NCBI GenBank assembly: GCA_947685225.1
Contig: CANTUV010000035.1
Span: 42,594,001-42,658,000 of the forward strand
DNA length: 64,000 nucleotides
DNA from: Garcia nutans
Lineage: Eukaryota > Streptophyta > Magnoliopsida > Malpighiales > Euphorbiaceae
Reading direction: 5' to 3'
In this document: positions 31,680 to 43,305 of the stretch, piece by piece
Layout of the letters: each line of letters begins with the position of its first letter
Position numbering within the stretch: position 1 is the stretch's first letter
The notes under the pieces: generated by a model
The model's database searches: none
Told to the model about the DNA's origin: nothing
Seen by the model: only the letters and a program-made list of their open reading frames with translations
Made by a program: the position numbers and the translations under genes

Positions 31680-33406
31680 CTAAGTCCACTCCTCCTTCTT
31701 GGATACAAGATCATCATCACCATCGCTTGAATCCCAAAACCCATTGACAACACAAATTGTTACTTCTTTACCCACCATAACTTGTTTAATTCCACCAAAT
31801 AGCTCTTCTTCTTTGGTTGCTTCTCTACCCACATCTTGAAAAGAAGACATGACAAAATCCTCATGCAAACCTCCTCCAATCATGAAAGTTGCCGGCGGTG
31901 GTACTCTATTAAACTTTGGTAATGGGTTGTCTTTGGTGTTTGGCTTATTGGATTCGGGCACCTTCCCATTATCAATTAGATTTTGGATCTCATGTCTCAA
32001 CCTTATACATCTATCCGTGTCGTGTCCTTGCATTTGGTGAAATTGACAAAATGCTTTAGTGTCGAAATTAGGTGGGAGAGGATTAGGCAAGGGACGAGGA
32101 TTTAAGGGTTGTAGCAATCCTTTTCTTTGAAGCTTATTGAGAACCCAAGACATCAGCTTCCCTAATTCCAAAAACTTTCTCCTTGTTCCTTGGTTAGTAG
32201 CATTGACACTGACTGCCTTTTGCATGCTTTGGCTACCAGATTGATAGTTTCCTTTCTCATTCCTTCTTGTTGAAAAATGGTTCTTCTCTCTTTCCCATTC
32301 TTCAATTTGCAAACCCGCTCAGAGAAGGTCATTGAAATCACGGATGAGTGTATGAGACATCCTCGCACAAAGACTAGGCAACACCCCTGTCACAATCATC
32401 CTTATTTGATCGGATTGATCGGACCTCTTCTTGAGCAAAGCGGCCTTGTTTCTCCATCTCTTCACATAATCTATAAAATTCTCATTCGACCTCTGCCTAA
32501 TGGACTCTACTTCCATTAAGGTAACTTCCATCTCGACATTATGTCCATATTGTTGGATGAAGGCTTTGTAAAGCAGATCCCAACTCTTTTGTGTTCCATC
32601 ATCTAAGGTATTGAACCAATTTTGGAAACAAGGTCCAATGAGAGCATAAAGTACCTTAGAGTTTGAGCCTTAGTAGCTTGGGCGGACTGCATGGCAGTGA
32701 TATATTACTTCACATGGAGATGAGGATTTTCGGTTCCATCAAACTTTGCAAAAGATGGCATCTTGAACTTGTACGAAACTTCTTCATCGAGCTCAAATAA
32801 TTTGTCAACTTCGGACATTTCCGTGGTTTTCAATTTCTTCTCAAATTTCTTTTCTAAATCAGCAATCATCTTTTCAACATCAGAAGTTTTGGTCTTCTCC
32901 ATAGTTGATCTTTCAATAATCTTCGGTTCTTTTTTCTTCTCTTGAGCATCTTGGTAGTATTGAGCCCAATCATCATCATCATCAATGATCACCTTTTCAA
33001 CATCAAAAACCACTTCACCAACTTTGGTCTTCCCTTTGTCCTTTGGCTTCTTAGTGTTAGCAGATGCTTCAGCATGATTTTCTAAAATTGCAGTCAATTG
33101 GTTCTTCATGGTCTCAGCTAGGGCCTCTTTTATTTCTTCCATCTTGGCATTGAGGGCATCATCCACCATTCTTTGAATTTGCTCGAGATCCATTATTTTT
33201 GGTGAGCAAGTAATTGAGTCATTGCTAGATACTTCGTCTCCGGCGTTGGTCAGATTGTTGTAAGCTTTTGAACTATCGTAATCCAGGGCTGTGAGCCAGA
33301 GAGGATCAATGATATGAGATGCAAATGTATGCATGTATGCATGTATGTACAAACAATAGACAAACAAGGATAAATAGGACTTTCCTTCCAACCTTATAAC
33401 ATCCAC
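31680..33406 (-). pseudogene. gag: Gag of TE3
   Basis: Likely start ATG 33191-33193 (MDLEQIQRMVDD). The N-terminal part is open to a TAA at 32705, inside the capsid domain (KFDGTENPHLHVK). A frameshift lies near 32620. Capsid continues at 32531-32319 (YVKRWRNKAALL) to another stop, then 32312-31680. The zinc knuckle is intact: CQFHQMQGHDTDRC. Unlike TE4 and TE5, gag runs on past SSFQDVG for about 60 residues towards protease, which shows the autonomous layout. Confidence 0.87.
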
Positions 33407-34363
33407 ACACGAATGGCGAGTCTCTTTTCCTAGGTAATATGGTTAACAAAATACCAACATGGGGTATCTTATTTTTGAATATTTCCCTTGGACGTTTCAA
33501 CCAATAGTTATATTTTCAAAAATGAAAATCAATCCATAATAATTCCCATTAATTAGGTTTTAATCCATTCAACCAACTATAGTAGCTTTCATGCTATATT
33601 GGATTAAAACTAAATTAAGAGGCTTATTATAAATAGAATTCTCACTAGAAAAAAGTAACTAATGATTCATACCAAAAACAAGACCATGATTAATTATTCT
33701 TAGTATAAACTAGGCTCACAATTGATTTTTTGTATTTCGTAATTGACCTAAATATTTTGCAAGCTCTTTGTAAGAAAAGGTTGAATGAAAATAATTTTGT
33801 TTCTAAGCCCATTGTAAAAATATTTTAGAAAAAATGGATTTTGGGCTTAGTATTTGGGCCATGAGAAAAAGAATTTTTGATTCATTTTTAGAAAAATTTT
33901 ATGTCCAAAGACCATTTTGAAAACATTTTGAAAATAGCTTTGGTCTTTTGGATTTAGAGAAAAGTTTATTTTGAGCTTACAATTTACTTAGGTCATATTA
34001 GAAAAAGAGCAAACCAAATAAGCCATGATTTAAACCAAGATAAATTAACCACAGTCAATCAACATGCATTTGGGGTAAAACCAAAGGAAAGTAACTAGGC
34101 CAATTACAAGAGCTTTAGTCTTTGGGTTAAAAGGCTTAAGTTCCCATAGCAAGTATATACCAAATGGTACGAGGCTATGAGTGGTTATACCATACTCGAT
34201 CTCCATACCTTGAGTGAAAGTATGGTATCTCTTACATAACACAACGCGGGTAACACGGGCATCCTAATTCACGCACATGATGCAATATAATATGATGCAA
34301 TGGATAATATCATTATAAGAAAGAATAGAATAATATAAAGACCAACAGAATCAACTTCTCTTA
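33407..34363 (-). other. Untranslated leader of TE3
   Basis: Collinear with the TE4 and TE5 leaders and part of the TE6 leader. No gene seen. Confidence 0.75.
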
Positions 34364-34381
34364 TCCCCAGTGGAGTTGCCA
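34364..34381 (-). promoter_or_regulatory. Primer-binding site (TE3)
   Basis: Minus strand TGGCAACTCCACTGGGGA, one base after the 5' LTR. Fits a tRNA-Arg 3' end with one mismatch, as recalled for Ogre elements. Confidence 0.7.
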
Positions 34382-34382
34382 C

Positions 34383-36561
34383 TGTGAGCGGGGATTTTTG
34401 CCCCCACTCCCTGTGGAATGGTTCTTGCGACTTCGGCACTGTTTAGGCTCGGGGCCTTAGAGAACATGAACCTAAGTCCAGAGAAAATGGAGTCTCCACC
34501 CGGATGGGCCGGGAGAAAAAGAAAGGTGGATGACTCGATTCCTAAGGAATCCCCAATCCCCTAATGAGTTCAAAAAGTTAGGTACGTGTGGGGAAGGTGA
34601 GAAATGCCCCCTCCCCCCCCCCCCCCCCACAACGCCCGGTTCTTTGGAACCGGCCTCCTTTACAGGTCTTAATATTATAAAATTCTTAAATATAACAATA
34701 TTATCCATATTACACACAACAATTAAAATAATGCATTGATATATTAAAAATCAAAACAATATCCAAACAAAGAAAATAAATGGACACCCATCCGAGGATT
34801 GAAACATGCCCTTACATAATCCATGCCTAAATAGGACACCCACCGAAAGGTAGAAACATGTCCTTTACATTGGTCTAAAATATAAAAAGCAATTTAAATT
34901 ACATGATATTTAGCTAATGAGGTACCCACCAAGTAGAAACATACCTCTTACAACATTTGAAAATCTAAATAAATCGAATAAAAGTAAATAACCATTCATC
35001 ATAAATAAATCATTTACCAAAGACATTAAACATCAATCAAAATATAAACATTCATCCATGATAAATTAAATAAATTAATAAATGAAATTAAATAAACCAA
35101 CAAAGCATTGAAAATATATTAAAGCATATAATAGACTTCATAATCAAATATAAAATTAAATAAAGCAAGTAAAGATTCAAATTAGGGCTACTATTTCTAT
35201 TTAAGATTCTTTATTTAATATGTTTAAGGTTTTGGAATTTATGGGTTTAAGCTACTGTAAATTTTAAAAGAATTGAAATGGAGCAAAGTTTTATAATTTA
35301 AGAGGTTGATAAAGTTCTTTGATTAACCAAATTAGTGTTTGAGAAGTGAAATCATGAAACTAGGGTTTGGACACTTTAAAACGTTATGTTTATGATTTAC
35401 GGTTACTGGATTGTTGTTTTTAGGCTTACTGTGTTTGAATTTTAATATATAGGTTTATAAGATTTTAAGGTTTAAAGGATTAGGGTTTAGAAAAATTAGG
35501 GTTTAATAGTTTTAAGGGAATTAGGGTTTAAGAAAACTAGGGTTTAATGTTAGCTAGTTTAGGGTTTACTATTTTGGTTTTGAAGTTGAATTAGGGTTTT
35601 TAGTGTTTCGGAGAATGTATTTGATTTTAGAATTTGGAAAATAAACAAAATGATTTAAGGTTTATAGAAATAGAAAAGATATTTTTAGGGTTTGTGGAAA
35701 GAAAACGATTCAATTTTTTGAAAAATTGGAAGGCAGATTAGGGTTTTAAGATTTTGAAGAAACAAAAACAACAATTTTAAGATTTTTGGAAAACAAAGAA
35801 ACAAATTAAGGTTTTTAAGCTTTAGAAAAGGTAAATTACGGTTCTAGGGTTTTTTGAATCAAAAGAGACAATTGGATGATTCAAGCTACTGTGAAAAAAT
35901 TAGACATTCATACCTTCGTTTGTTGGTTCCACCAAAAATTACTTCTTGGATGAACAAGAACAAAGGCAAGATGGTAGCCTTTGATGGATTGAATTGCTTG
36001 TTTGCTCTCTCAAAAGTCCGATCGTTAATCTCCTAATCTTCTTGATTCCTTGGTTCAAAGTTTTTTCCTCTAAAATTTTCCTCCCCCTTTGTGTTGTTTT
36101 GTAGTCCTATTTATATATGATTTTGGTGATTAATCTTAATTGTTCACGGAATCTAACATTAATTAAGGAAAGGAAACCAAAACCAAATTAAATTTAGTTT
36201 CGAAAAAAATTGCATCGGAAAAATTTCGCTAGCGAAAAAAACTGCTGCGGAAAAATTTTACTGGCAAAAAAGTTGCTGCGGGAACCTGCGAGCTGGGGGG
36301 GCGAAATTGCCTGCGATTTCAGCAATGAAATTTTCCGTCGCCAATTTTCCGTCGCCGATTTTTATTTTTATTTATTTGTTTATTATTATTATTATTTATT
36401 TTTTATTAATTATAAAAACTAAATACTAAAGCAAATATTATTTAATTAAGATAACACAAAAATTATTTTGGACTAATTTAAATATATTGGACAACACAAA
36501 AATTATTTTGGACTAATTAAAATATATTGGACTGGACTGGGTCAAAAATTAAGGGTCTACA
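34383..36561 (-). repeat. 5' LTR of TE3
   Basis: 2179 bases, the partner of 7237-9420. A C run at about 34611-34629 replaces the CAGCACCCCCACAA of the other copies. TATA on minus at 36108-36119. ATAAC follows at 36562-36566. Confidence 0.92.
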
Positions 36562-36634
36562 ATAACATAAAATAAAACATCCTTTATTATTCATCTTAAC
36601 ATCATTTTATAGAAAGAATTGACAAATACAAAAT

Positions 36635-38093
36635 TCATGGCAGACGGTAAGTGTGACATGCAGACCAACTCTGCCTTAGAAGGTCCACAAAGGCTTCAGT
36701 AAGCGAGGGCATGTCCAGCTTAATAGTAAAGTTAGAATTGGAAGTGATCCAGAGTGCCCAACGGCATAACATAGCATCGGGCCCGTTGGTGTAGAAATTG
36801 GCTTATAGGCAAGTCGAGGAGAATTGAGCGTGTAAAGTTGGCATTTGCTGGCCAAATGCATTGGTATTTGGGTGCAAAGGAAGGCCAAAGTAGCTCTTGG
36901 GCAATTGGTAGTCGAACTTAGGTACTCTCCTCCTCGTACCCTGGGTGCTCTCCTCCTCGGACAGTCTAGTTTGCTCTAGAAGCATATATAGGGGAGGCCA
37001 CAGTAGTGCATATTGGCCCAGTCAGGGAAATCGGTGGCAAGAGGCACATTTGAAAGCCAAATGACTTAGGGGAAGCCAAGCATGTTGGTGGGAAATTGCC
37101 AAGCTCCATAGACCTTAGTGGTAGGCCAATTTGGTGGAAGCCCGCAGGTGCAGTAGGCCTGTTGGTGAGTGGATCCCTTAGCCAGTAGGCCAATCCAGTG
37201 TCAAATGTATGCTTGTCCCTTGTGGAAGTCTCTAGAGACTTAGGGAAGTCTCTAGGGAAAGGTGGAACAACCAATTGGCAGAACACTCTAGAATCTTGCA
37301 GAGGATTCTAAGATGATTGGTGTGCTAAGGGGACAGCCAACCCACCCATTGTGGGTGAATCTATGAGAGTTGGCTTCAGAAGACTCTAGAGCATGCTAGA
37401 GATTGCTTGAACTCTATGGAAGGCTATGAATGATTGGGGAATGTCCTAGGCAGATTGGAAGAGTCAGTGGAACTCTCTAGGCCAATCTGGAAGGCAGCAG
37501 CATAGTGGCTGGCCAACCAGCAGACACACGGGCCCGAAATGCTCTAGAGTGTGCTGGAACTCGGTAGAACCTCCTAGTAAGGGAACTTGCTAGAAGATTC
37601 AAGCTCCATCACTTGGTAGGTCAGTGGAGCATGGCTAGGTCAGTTGTAACAAGTATAAATATGCTTGTTAGGCTCATTTGTAAAGGTAGAATGAGAGAAA
37701 ATAAATGTTTGAATGCTTGAGAGGCAAAAGCTAGGTTAGGGAATCACCTAGTCCTCAAGTTTCCTTTGTAATCCTTGTCAATAGCATTGTAAAGCTATTT
37801 TTTAAGTAATAATAGAACCCTCATTCACTTAAACTCTCTTGTGTACGTTGTTATTTCATTGGCTAGGGTGGAAAGGTTGAACTTAGCAAGGGATAACTAC
37901 CTGCTAGGTGCCGCACGGACAAGTGTGGACTAGTCTTGCCCAGTGACACATGGCATGTAAAAAGAGATGGTTGAACTTGACATTCATAAAGCATTTTAAA
38001 ACATTGATTTGCAAACATGATATGTGCTCCCAAAACATAGCTGTAATGGTCTTGAATAAGTTTTTTTATCTTTTTTGAATTACCTTCAGTCAT
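36635..38093 (-). pseudogene. aORF-D copy in TE2
   Basis: Begins at ATG 38093 with MTEGNSKKIKKLIQ, collinear with MVEHHLKKIKILFK of TE3, and ends LDMPSLTEAFVDLLRQSW then stop at 36635. The middle of the gene is missing, including the region of the TE3 intron, and solo LTR S1 (36790-37858) sits in the C-terminal part. Several frames are needed to follow it, so it is dead. Confidence 0.65.
36790..37858 (+). mobile_element. S1: solo LTR inserted in aORF-D of TE2
   Basis: 1069 bases, TGTAGAAATTGG to GTTATTTCA, flanked by TTGG at 36786-36789 and 37859-37862. A TATA box (TATAAATATG, about 37654) and an AATAATAG signal near 37809 suggest plus orientation. CTCTAGAG-type short repeats occur at 37280-37620. 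The flanking gene reads across the junction in one frame. The family is not recognised; possibly Copia. Confidence 0.55.
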
Positions 38094-38559
38094 TGTTAAG
38101 AATGTGAGAGCTAAAATTGCTTTAAGTTTGCAAGAACGAAAATGAAAGTTAAATTTCCTTGCCTAGATTCAAGGGTTGCCTAAAGTATTACTGTTTTAAA
38201 TGTCGTTCAAGGGTTGCCTAGGAAATTGTTGATTTATATTTGTTGATTTATGTAGAAAGGTTGAAGTTCGAATTGTATAAGGAAAATATACTTCATGTCA
38301 AATTAGGTTTGGACTCCAAATTCATTATGATTTGTAAAAATTAAACCTATTGTATCTTGGATTTATAAAATTTATTAATTCATGAACCATGTCGAATCCA
38401 TTTTAAATAAAATTTGACATGATACTGAGTGTGTATGTATATATATGCAAAAGAAGCCACGGTTGAAAAAAAAACTGTAAAAAAAGTCAAAATAGGAGAA
38501 AAATGTTAAATATTATTATATTTTATTACATGTCCATAACAAATGATACAAGCCAATCA
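38094..38559. other. Spacer between antisense ORFs (TE2)
   Basis: AT-rich, with ATGTATATATATGCA near 38435. No gene seen. The part from about 38500 is probably the aORF-P 3' UTR. Confidence 0.5.
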
Positions 38560-40076
38560 CTGAGACGAAGGAAGCGGTCTATAATCAAACAAAGCTCTAA
38601 AAACCTCATCGCTCGAGAAATGAGATAGAATCTTGCTGTCATCAGTCTGGGCCCTCCCGATGAAGAAGTAGCACTAGGATCTCTAAAGCCTTGAAATCAA
38701 AAGTCTCAAAAGTTCTGTTCTGACTTGTGGTACAGATCTTCAAAATGTGCAGCATGTTGATGATTGGCTTCTAGCTCTCGGTAACTGGCATCTAGTCCTT
38801 CCTGCAGTTTCTTGTTTATTCTTCAAGCATTTGCTATGAACCAGTACGAAAAAGGTAACTCCATACATTTTTCATGCATAAATGCAACATAAATCAATAT
38901 GAAATAAGGTTGTAAATCAGGTAATTCATATCAAAGCCTTGAGGAGAAAAAGATGGATCAACATAAGGTGGCATATAAGAAATTTACGACTGCATCAGAG
39001 CTGCATGAGAAGGGGTGGCTTCATCATGACTAGAACCACTTGACGGTCTGATCACTTACAAAAAAAATTTCATGAAAGTCACATGAATACAAAGCCAAGA
39101 AGTAATGGACAAATAAATACATATGCCTCATCAACCTGTGAAAAGACAACCCTGGAGTCATCTTGTGCATGAGCAACATACCCTTCTCTACTATCTTCCT
39201 CTTTATCTTCTTCCTCACCCTCCTCATCACCTTCCTCATCATCATCTTTTTCTTCTTCTTCTTCTTCTTCTCATCCTCCTCCTTCTCATCCTCCTCCTCC
39301 TCTTCCTCCTCCTCCTTCTCCTCCTCTTTCTTCAAGAAGTCCTCAAACACTATCAAGAGAAACTTCAAAGCCCAGAAGGTGATCATGAATAAATTAGACA
39401 TATGATCTAATAGATGAATGAAGAAAAGGCTTAATGTCATATCCATTTTGAGCACGTACCCAAAAGGTCTTCGGCATGGATGTGATGTCTAGTGTGTAAG
39501 ATGGGAGATTTCTAGGAACCTTACACTGCCAAGGAACCAATCATATAACCTTTCACCTAGGAACCAGTTACTGGAAACTGGACTGGTAATGACTCGATGA
39601 GAGATTTGAAAAGGTAGTTCCTTATTCATTAACAGAGTCCAAGTCGTCTGCTCACCAGTCCTTCACCAAGCAATGTTTACCTGTCAAGGAAAAGGTAAGT
39701 TCTCTTCCTCTATAAAGTTTAATAAATTCTAACTTTCTTTTTACCTGATCCCAGGTTAACTGACTTAAAGTAGTAACGGTGATAGTGTATGTGATGAGAG
39801 TCGGGCACCACTTTATGACCTGATAACTAAAAGCTTAAACTCAGGTAATGTCAAAACTCTAATAAGATTATGCTCATATGCCCAGACCTGCAGTAAAAAA
39901 AATGAATGAAGACTAGATTCAAACAAGTCCACTATCTACTGGAACCAATGATCAGCAATGACCATAAAGTCGATAAACGATCTCTTCTTCCAGCAAAGTT
40001 TGTTAAATCCATGTTAAAGCCAAGATAGGCCAGCCTCTTCCTAGTTGTACAGCATTGCATGGTCCATACCAGCAAG
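38560..40076 (-). pseudogene. aORF-P copy in TE2, 5' half missing
   Basis: Collinear with 12200-13670 of TE3 and recognisable exon by exon: EEAGLAYL (exon 2 end), the exon 3 segment with an ACCTGGGATCAG end before a GTAAAA donor, and the coiled-coil exon (LKNKQETAGR type) ending EQNF then TGA. The exon 4 end has expanded into a Lys/Glu/Asp repeat from a CTT/CCT tract (39225-39340 on plus). The PMD start and promoter are missing: the gene stops at the TE5 insertion and does not resume beyond it. Confidence 0.65.
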
Positions 40077-40081
40077 AGATC

Positions 40082-42289
40082 TGTAGACCCTTGATTTTGG
40101 CCCTGGCTAGTTCGGTGCTAATTCTAAAACTTTGATTGGACTAATGTATTGCAATAGGACCTAAAATAAGCCAATTAAACTTTTAAAACCCTAATTAGGT
40201 CTATTTTAGAAGATTTGGTTGGTTTTTACAAGACACCGGTGCACTAAACCCTAAAACGTGTTTAATTCGAAGGTTTGGTTGCTTTTTCACTTATTCCAGA
40301 TGGTTTTTATAGTAGGGGTGTCCCATGTTGAATTAGGGCATCCAATTGGACATGGGAAAGCCCCATATCGAATTAGGGGCCTCCCAATTTGATATGGGGC
40401 AGCCCCATATCAAATTAGGACAACCCTAATTTGATATGTGGGGTTGTCCCATATCGAAATGGGGCTCTCCCAGTCCGATATGGGTAGTTATTTTTCAATT
40501 CCATGTCAAACTTGGATACCTACTTCGATATGGGTTCAGTTTCTATCGAAATAAAGTCATTTTAATTCGAAATATACTCGGTCTATATCAAATTCAAGGA
40601 ATTGTAATTCAATATGGAATCGGTTTGTGTCGAACCAGTGAATTCGACATGCATCAGAATAAACCGTTCTTAAACAAGAAAATTTTAAAGTTTAACCTAA
40701 GAGAGTGATTATAAATACAGGTTTGAAAAACCTGAAGGGGGATCTTTGGAACCCTTGGCTTTTGGTTGGCTTCTGGAACTTTGGAAAATTTAGTAATCAA
40801 CCAATGAACCCTAGCAACCTTGATAAACAAAAAGAAACAGCAAGGCTAGACGAGGAAGATCAATAACACAAAACTTTACAAAGGCAGTGTACTCATTGTC
40901 TTTGCCAAAGCTCATCTAGAATCTCGTTCAAATAATTTTGGTGGAGCCAACAAACGATGATATGCTTTAAGTTAAATAAATTATGTATGTTTTGATTGTT
41001 TTAAATATGGAATATGTTAGTTCTTCGTCTAATTAAAGTTCCAGTAAGCCATGCATCTCTGGTTTTAATTTCTGCCAGTTTTGATGATATTGTATTGTCA
41101 CTCATATAAAATAAATTCATTAATCTATTAGCTTAAGTTCTTTTGAGTGCATGATTATTTAGTCAATATATCCTCACAGTAATCTCATTAAAGTTTTTTC
41201 ATATATCTTCACAGAATTTTTTTTTCTAAACTACAAAACTTCAATCCTATTTTCTAAGCCATAATTCATGTAAAATCTTAAGCTACAAACATTATTTTTT
41301 ATAAATACCAAACCCTAATTTATTTCTTTCTAAAAACCCTCATTGAATGGTATTAGCCCTAAACCCTAATTTGATTAACCAAAAACCTTACTATTTTCTT
41401 AAAACTATAAAATCCTAATCAATTCTATTTTTTCAAATTCATTACAGTAGGTTAAATATTTCAAATAATAATAATAATAATAATTGTGTTAATTCCAAAA
41501 TTCCAAAACCCGAAATTTTAATTAAGAAACCCTAAATTGAGACGTAAACCTAAACTTGTATCTTTATTTGTTTTATTTAAGTTAGAAGCATGTTTGTTAT
41601 ATGTTTTGATTAATGGTTTGTTTATATCTTTGATGATTGATTTATTTAATTTCAATATTTGATTTATTTAATTTATCATGAATGAATATTTTTTCAATTA
41701 TTATTTGTTTATTAAAATTGTAAGAGGTATGTTTCCATGATTGGGAACCTCATTAATTAATTTTCATGTAATTTAAATTATTTTTATATTTTGAGATTAA
41801 TGTAAAGGATATGTTTCCACCTTTTAGTGGGTGTTCTATTTAGTTTTAAACATTAGATGATGTAAGGGCACGTTTCCATCCTCGGATGGGTGCCCATTTA
41901 TTTATTTATTTATTTTGAACATTGCTTTAATTTTAATATAATGATGCTTTTATTTTAATTGTTGCATGTAGTATGGATAACATCATTATATTTAAGAATT
42001 TTATAATATTAAGACCTGAAAAGGAGGCCTGTTCCAATGAACCGGGCATTGTGGGGGTGTTGGGCCATTTCTCACCTTCCCTACACATACCCAACTTTTT
42101 GAACCCATTAAGGGGTTAGGGACTCCTTAGGAATCGAGTCATCTACCCTTTTCTTTTTCTCAGCCCGTCCAAATGATGACTCCCTTTTCTCTGAGCTTAG
42201 GCCCATGTTCTCTATGGCCCTAAGCCTAAACAGTGCCGAAGTCGCAAGAATTATTCCACCGGGAGTGGGGGCAAAAATTCCCGCTCACA
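40082..42289 (+). repeat. 5' LTR of TE5
   Basis: 2208 bases, TGTAGACCC to CGCTCACA. The U3 carries palindromic repeats (40315-40500). TATA box TATAAATAC is at 40710-40718. AAACCCTAA motifs and an (AAT)n run near 41466 lie downstream. The last 350 bases are closely related to TE3/TE4 LTR ends, in opposite orientation. Confidence 0.9.
40315..40500. repeat. U3 palindrome array (TE5 5' LTR)
   Basis: Repeated CCCATATCGAATTAGG and its reverse complement alternate every 15-30 bases. The 3' LTR has the same array at 48447-48660. Confidence 0.8.
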
Positions 42290-42290
42290 A

Positions 42291-42308
42291 TGGTGACTCC
42301 ACTGAGGA
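42291..42308 (+). promoter_or_regulatory. Primer-binding site (TE5)
   Basis: TGGTGACTCCACTGAGGA, one base after the LTR, the same type as in TE3. Confidence 0.65.
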
Positions 42309-43305
42309 TAAGAGAAGTTAATTCCGTTGGTCTTTATATTATTCTATTCTTTCTTGTCATAATATTATCCATTGCATCATATTAGATTGCATTGTTTGCG
42401 TGAGTTAGGACTCCTGTGTTAACCGTGTTGTGTTATGCAAGGGATACCATACTTTCACTCAAGGTATGGAGATCGAGCATGGCATAACAACTTATAGCCT
42501 CGTACCTTTTGGTATATACTTACTATGGGAGCCTAAAACTTTCCAACCTACAGACTTAAGCTCATGTAATTGGCCTACTTACTTTTCTTAGGTTTTACCC
42601 CAAATGCTTGTTGTTTGACTATGGTTAATTTATCTTGGTTTAAATCATGGCTTATTTGGTTTGTTCTTTTTCTAATATGACCTAATTACATTGTGAGCTC
42701 AAATAATTTTTTCATCTAAATCCAAAAGACTAAAGCTATTTTTAAAATTTTCAAATTGGTCTTTAGACATAAAACTTTTCCAAGACAAGTCAAAAAAAAA
42801 ATTTTAATGACCCAAATACAAAGCCGACAATCCATTTTTTCTAAAATCTTTTTACAATGGGCTTAGGAAAAAAATATTTTCACAACCTTTTGAAAGAGCT
42901 TACAAATTATTTAGGTCAATTATGGAATACTAAAAATCAATTATGAGCCTAGTTTATACTAAGAATTATTAATCATGGGCTTGTTTTGGGCATGAATCAT
43001 TAGTTACTTTTTTAAGTGAGAAATCTATTTATAATAAACCTCTTAATTTAGTTTTAATAAAAAATAACATAAAAGCTGCTTTAGTTGGTTGAATGGATTA
43101 AAGCCTAATTAATGGGAATTATCATGAACTGGTTTCCATTTTTGAAAATATAACTATTGGTTGAACCTTCCGAGGAAACTTTTCGAAAATAAAATATCTC
43201 ATGTTGGTATTTTGTTGACCATAAACCTAGAAAAAGAGACTCGCCATTCGTGTGTGGAAGTTATAAGGTTGGAAGGGACGTCCTAATTATCTTTGTTAGT
43301 TATTT
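42309..43305 (+). other. Untranslated leader of TE5
   Basis: Collinear with the TE3 and TE4 leaders. No gene seen. Confidence 0.75.

Larger units (their letters stand above)
7237..36561 (-). mobile_element. TE3: full-length Tat/Ogre-type retrotransposon
   Basis: Reading the minus strand, the order is 5' LTR (34383-36561), tRNA-type primer site, leader, gag, protease, RT, double RNase H, integrase, [TE4 insertion], hairpin array, antisense ORFs, tandem repeats, polypurine tract and 3' LTR (7237-9420). Net size without TE4 is about 18.2 kb, large as in Ogre-like elements. Five-base duplications (ATAAC) flank it. Dual RNase H and PMD antisense ORFs place it in the Tat lineage. Gag and pol carry many stops, so it is dead, but its structure is complete. 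Confidence 0.9.
36562..40081 (+). mobile_element. TE2 (part 2): antisense ORF region
   Basis: Continues TE2 after TE3. It holds degraded copies of aORF-D (36635-38093) and aORF-P (38560-40076), both on the minus strand and so antisense to TE2 pol. The spacer between the two genes (about 38094-38520) is nearly the same length as in TE3. TE5 interrupts it at 40082. Confidence 0.75.

Noticed and set aside
34600..34635. C run as a possible G-quadruplex
   Set aside because: A single homopolymer in one of two LTRs; more likely slippage or a sequencing problem.
39123..39405. Plus-strand open frames of Leu/Ser repeats
   Set aside because: Products of the CTT/CCT tract on the wrong strand of the aORF-P copy.
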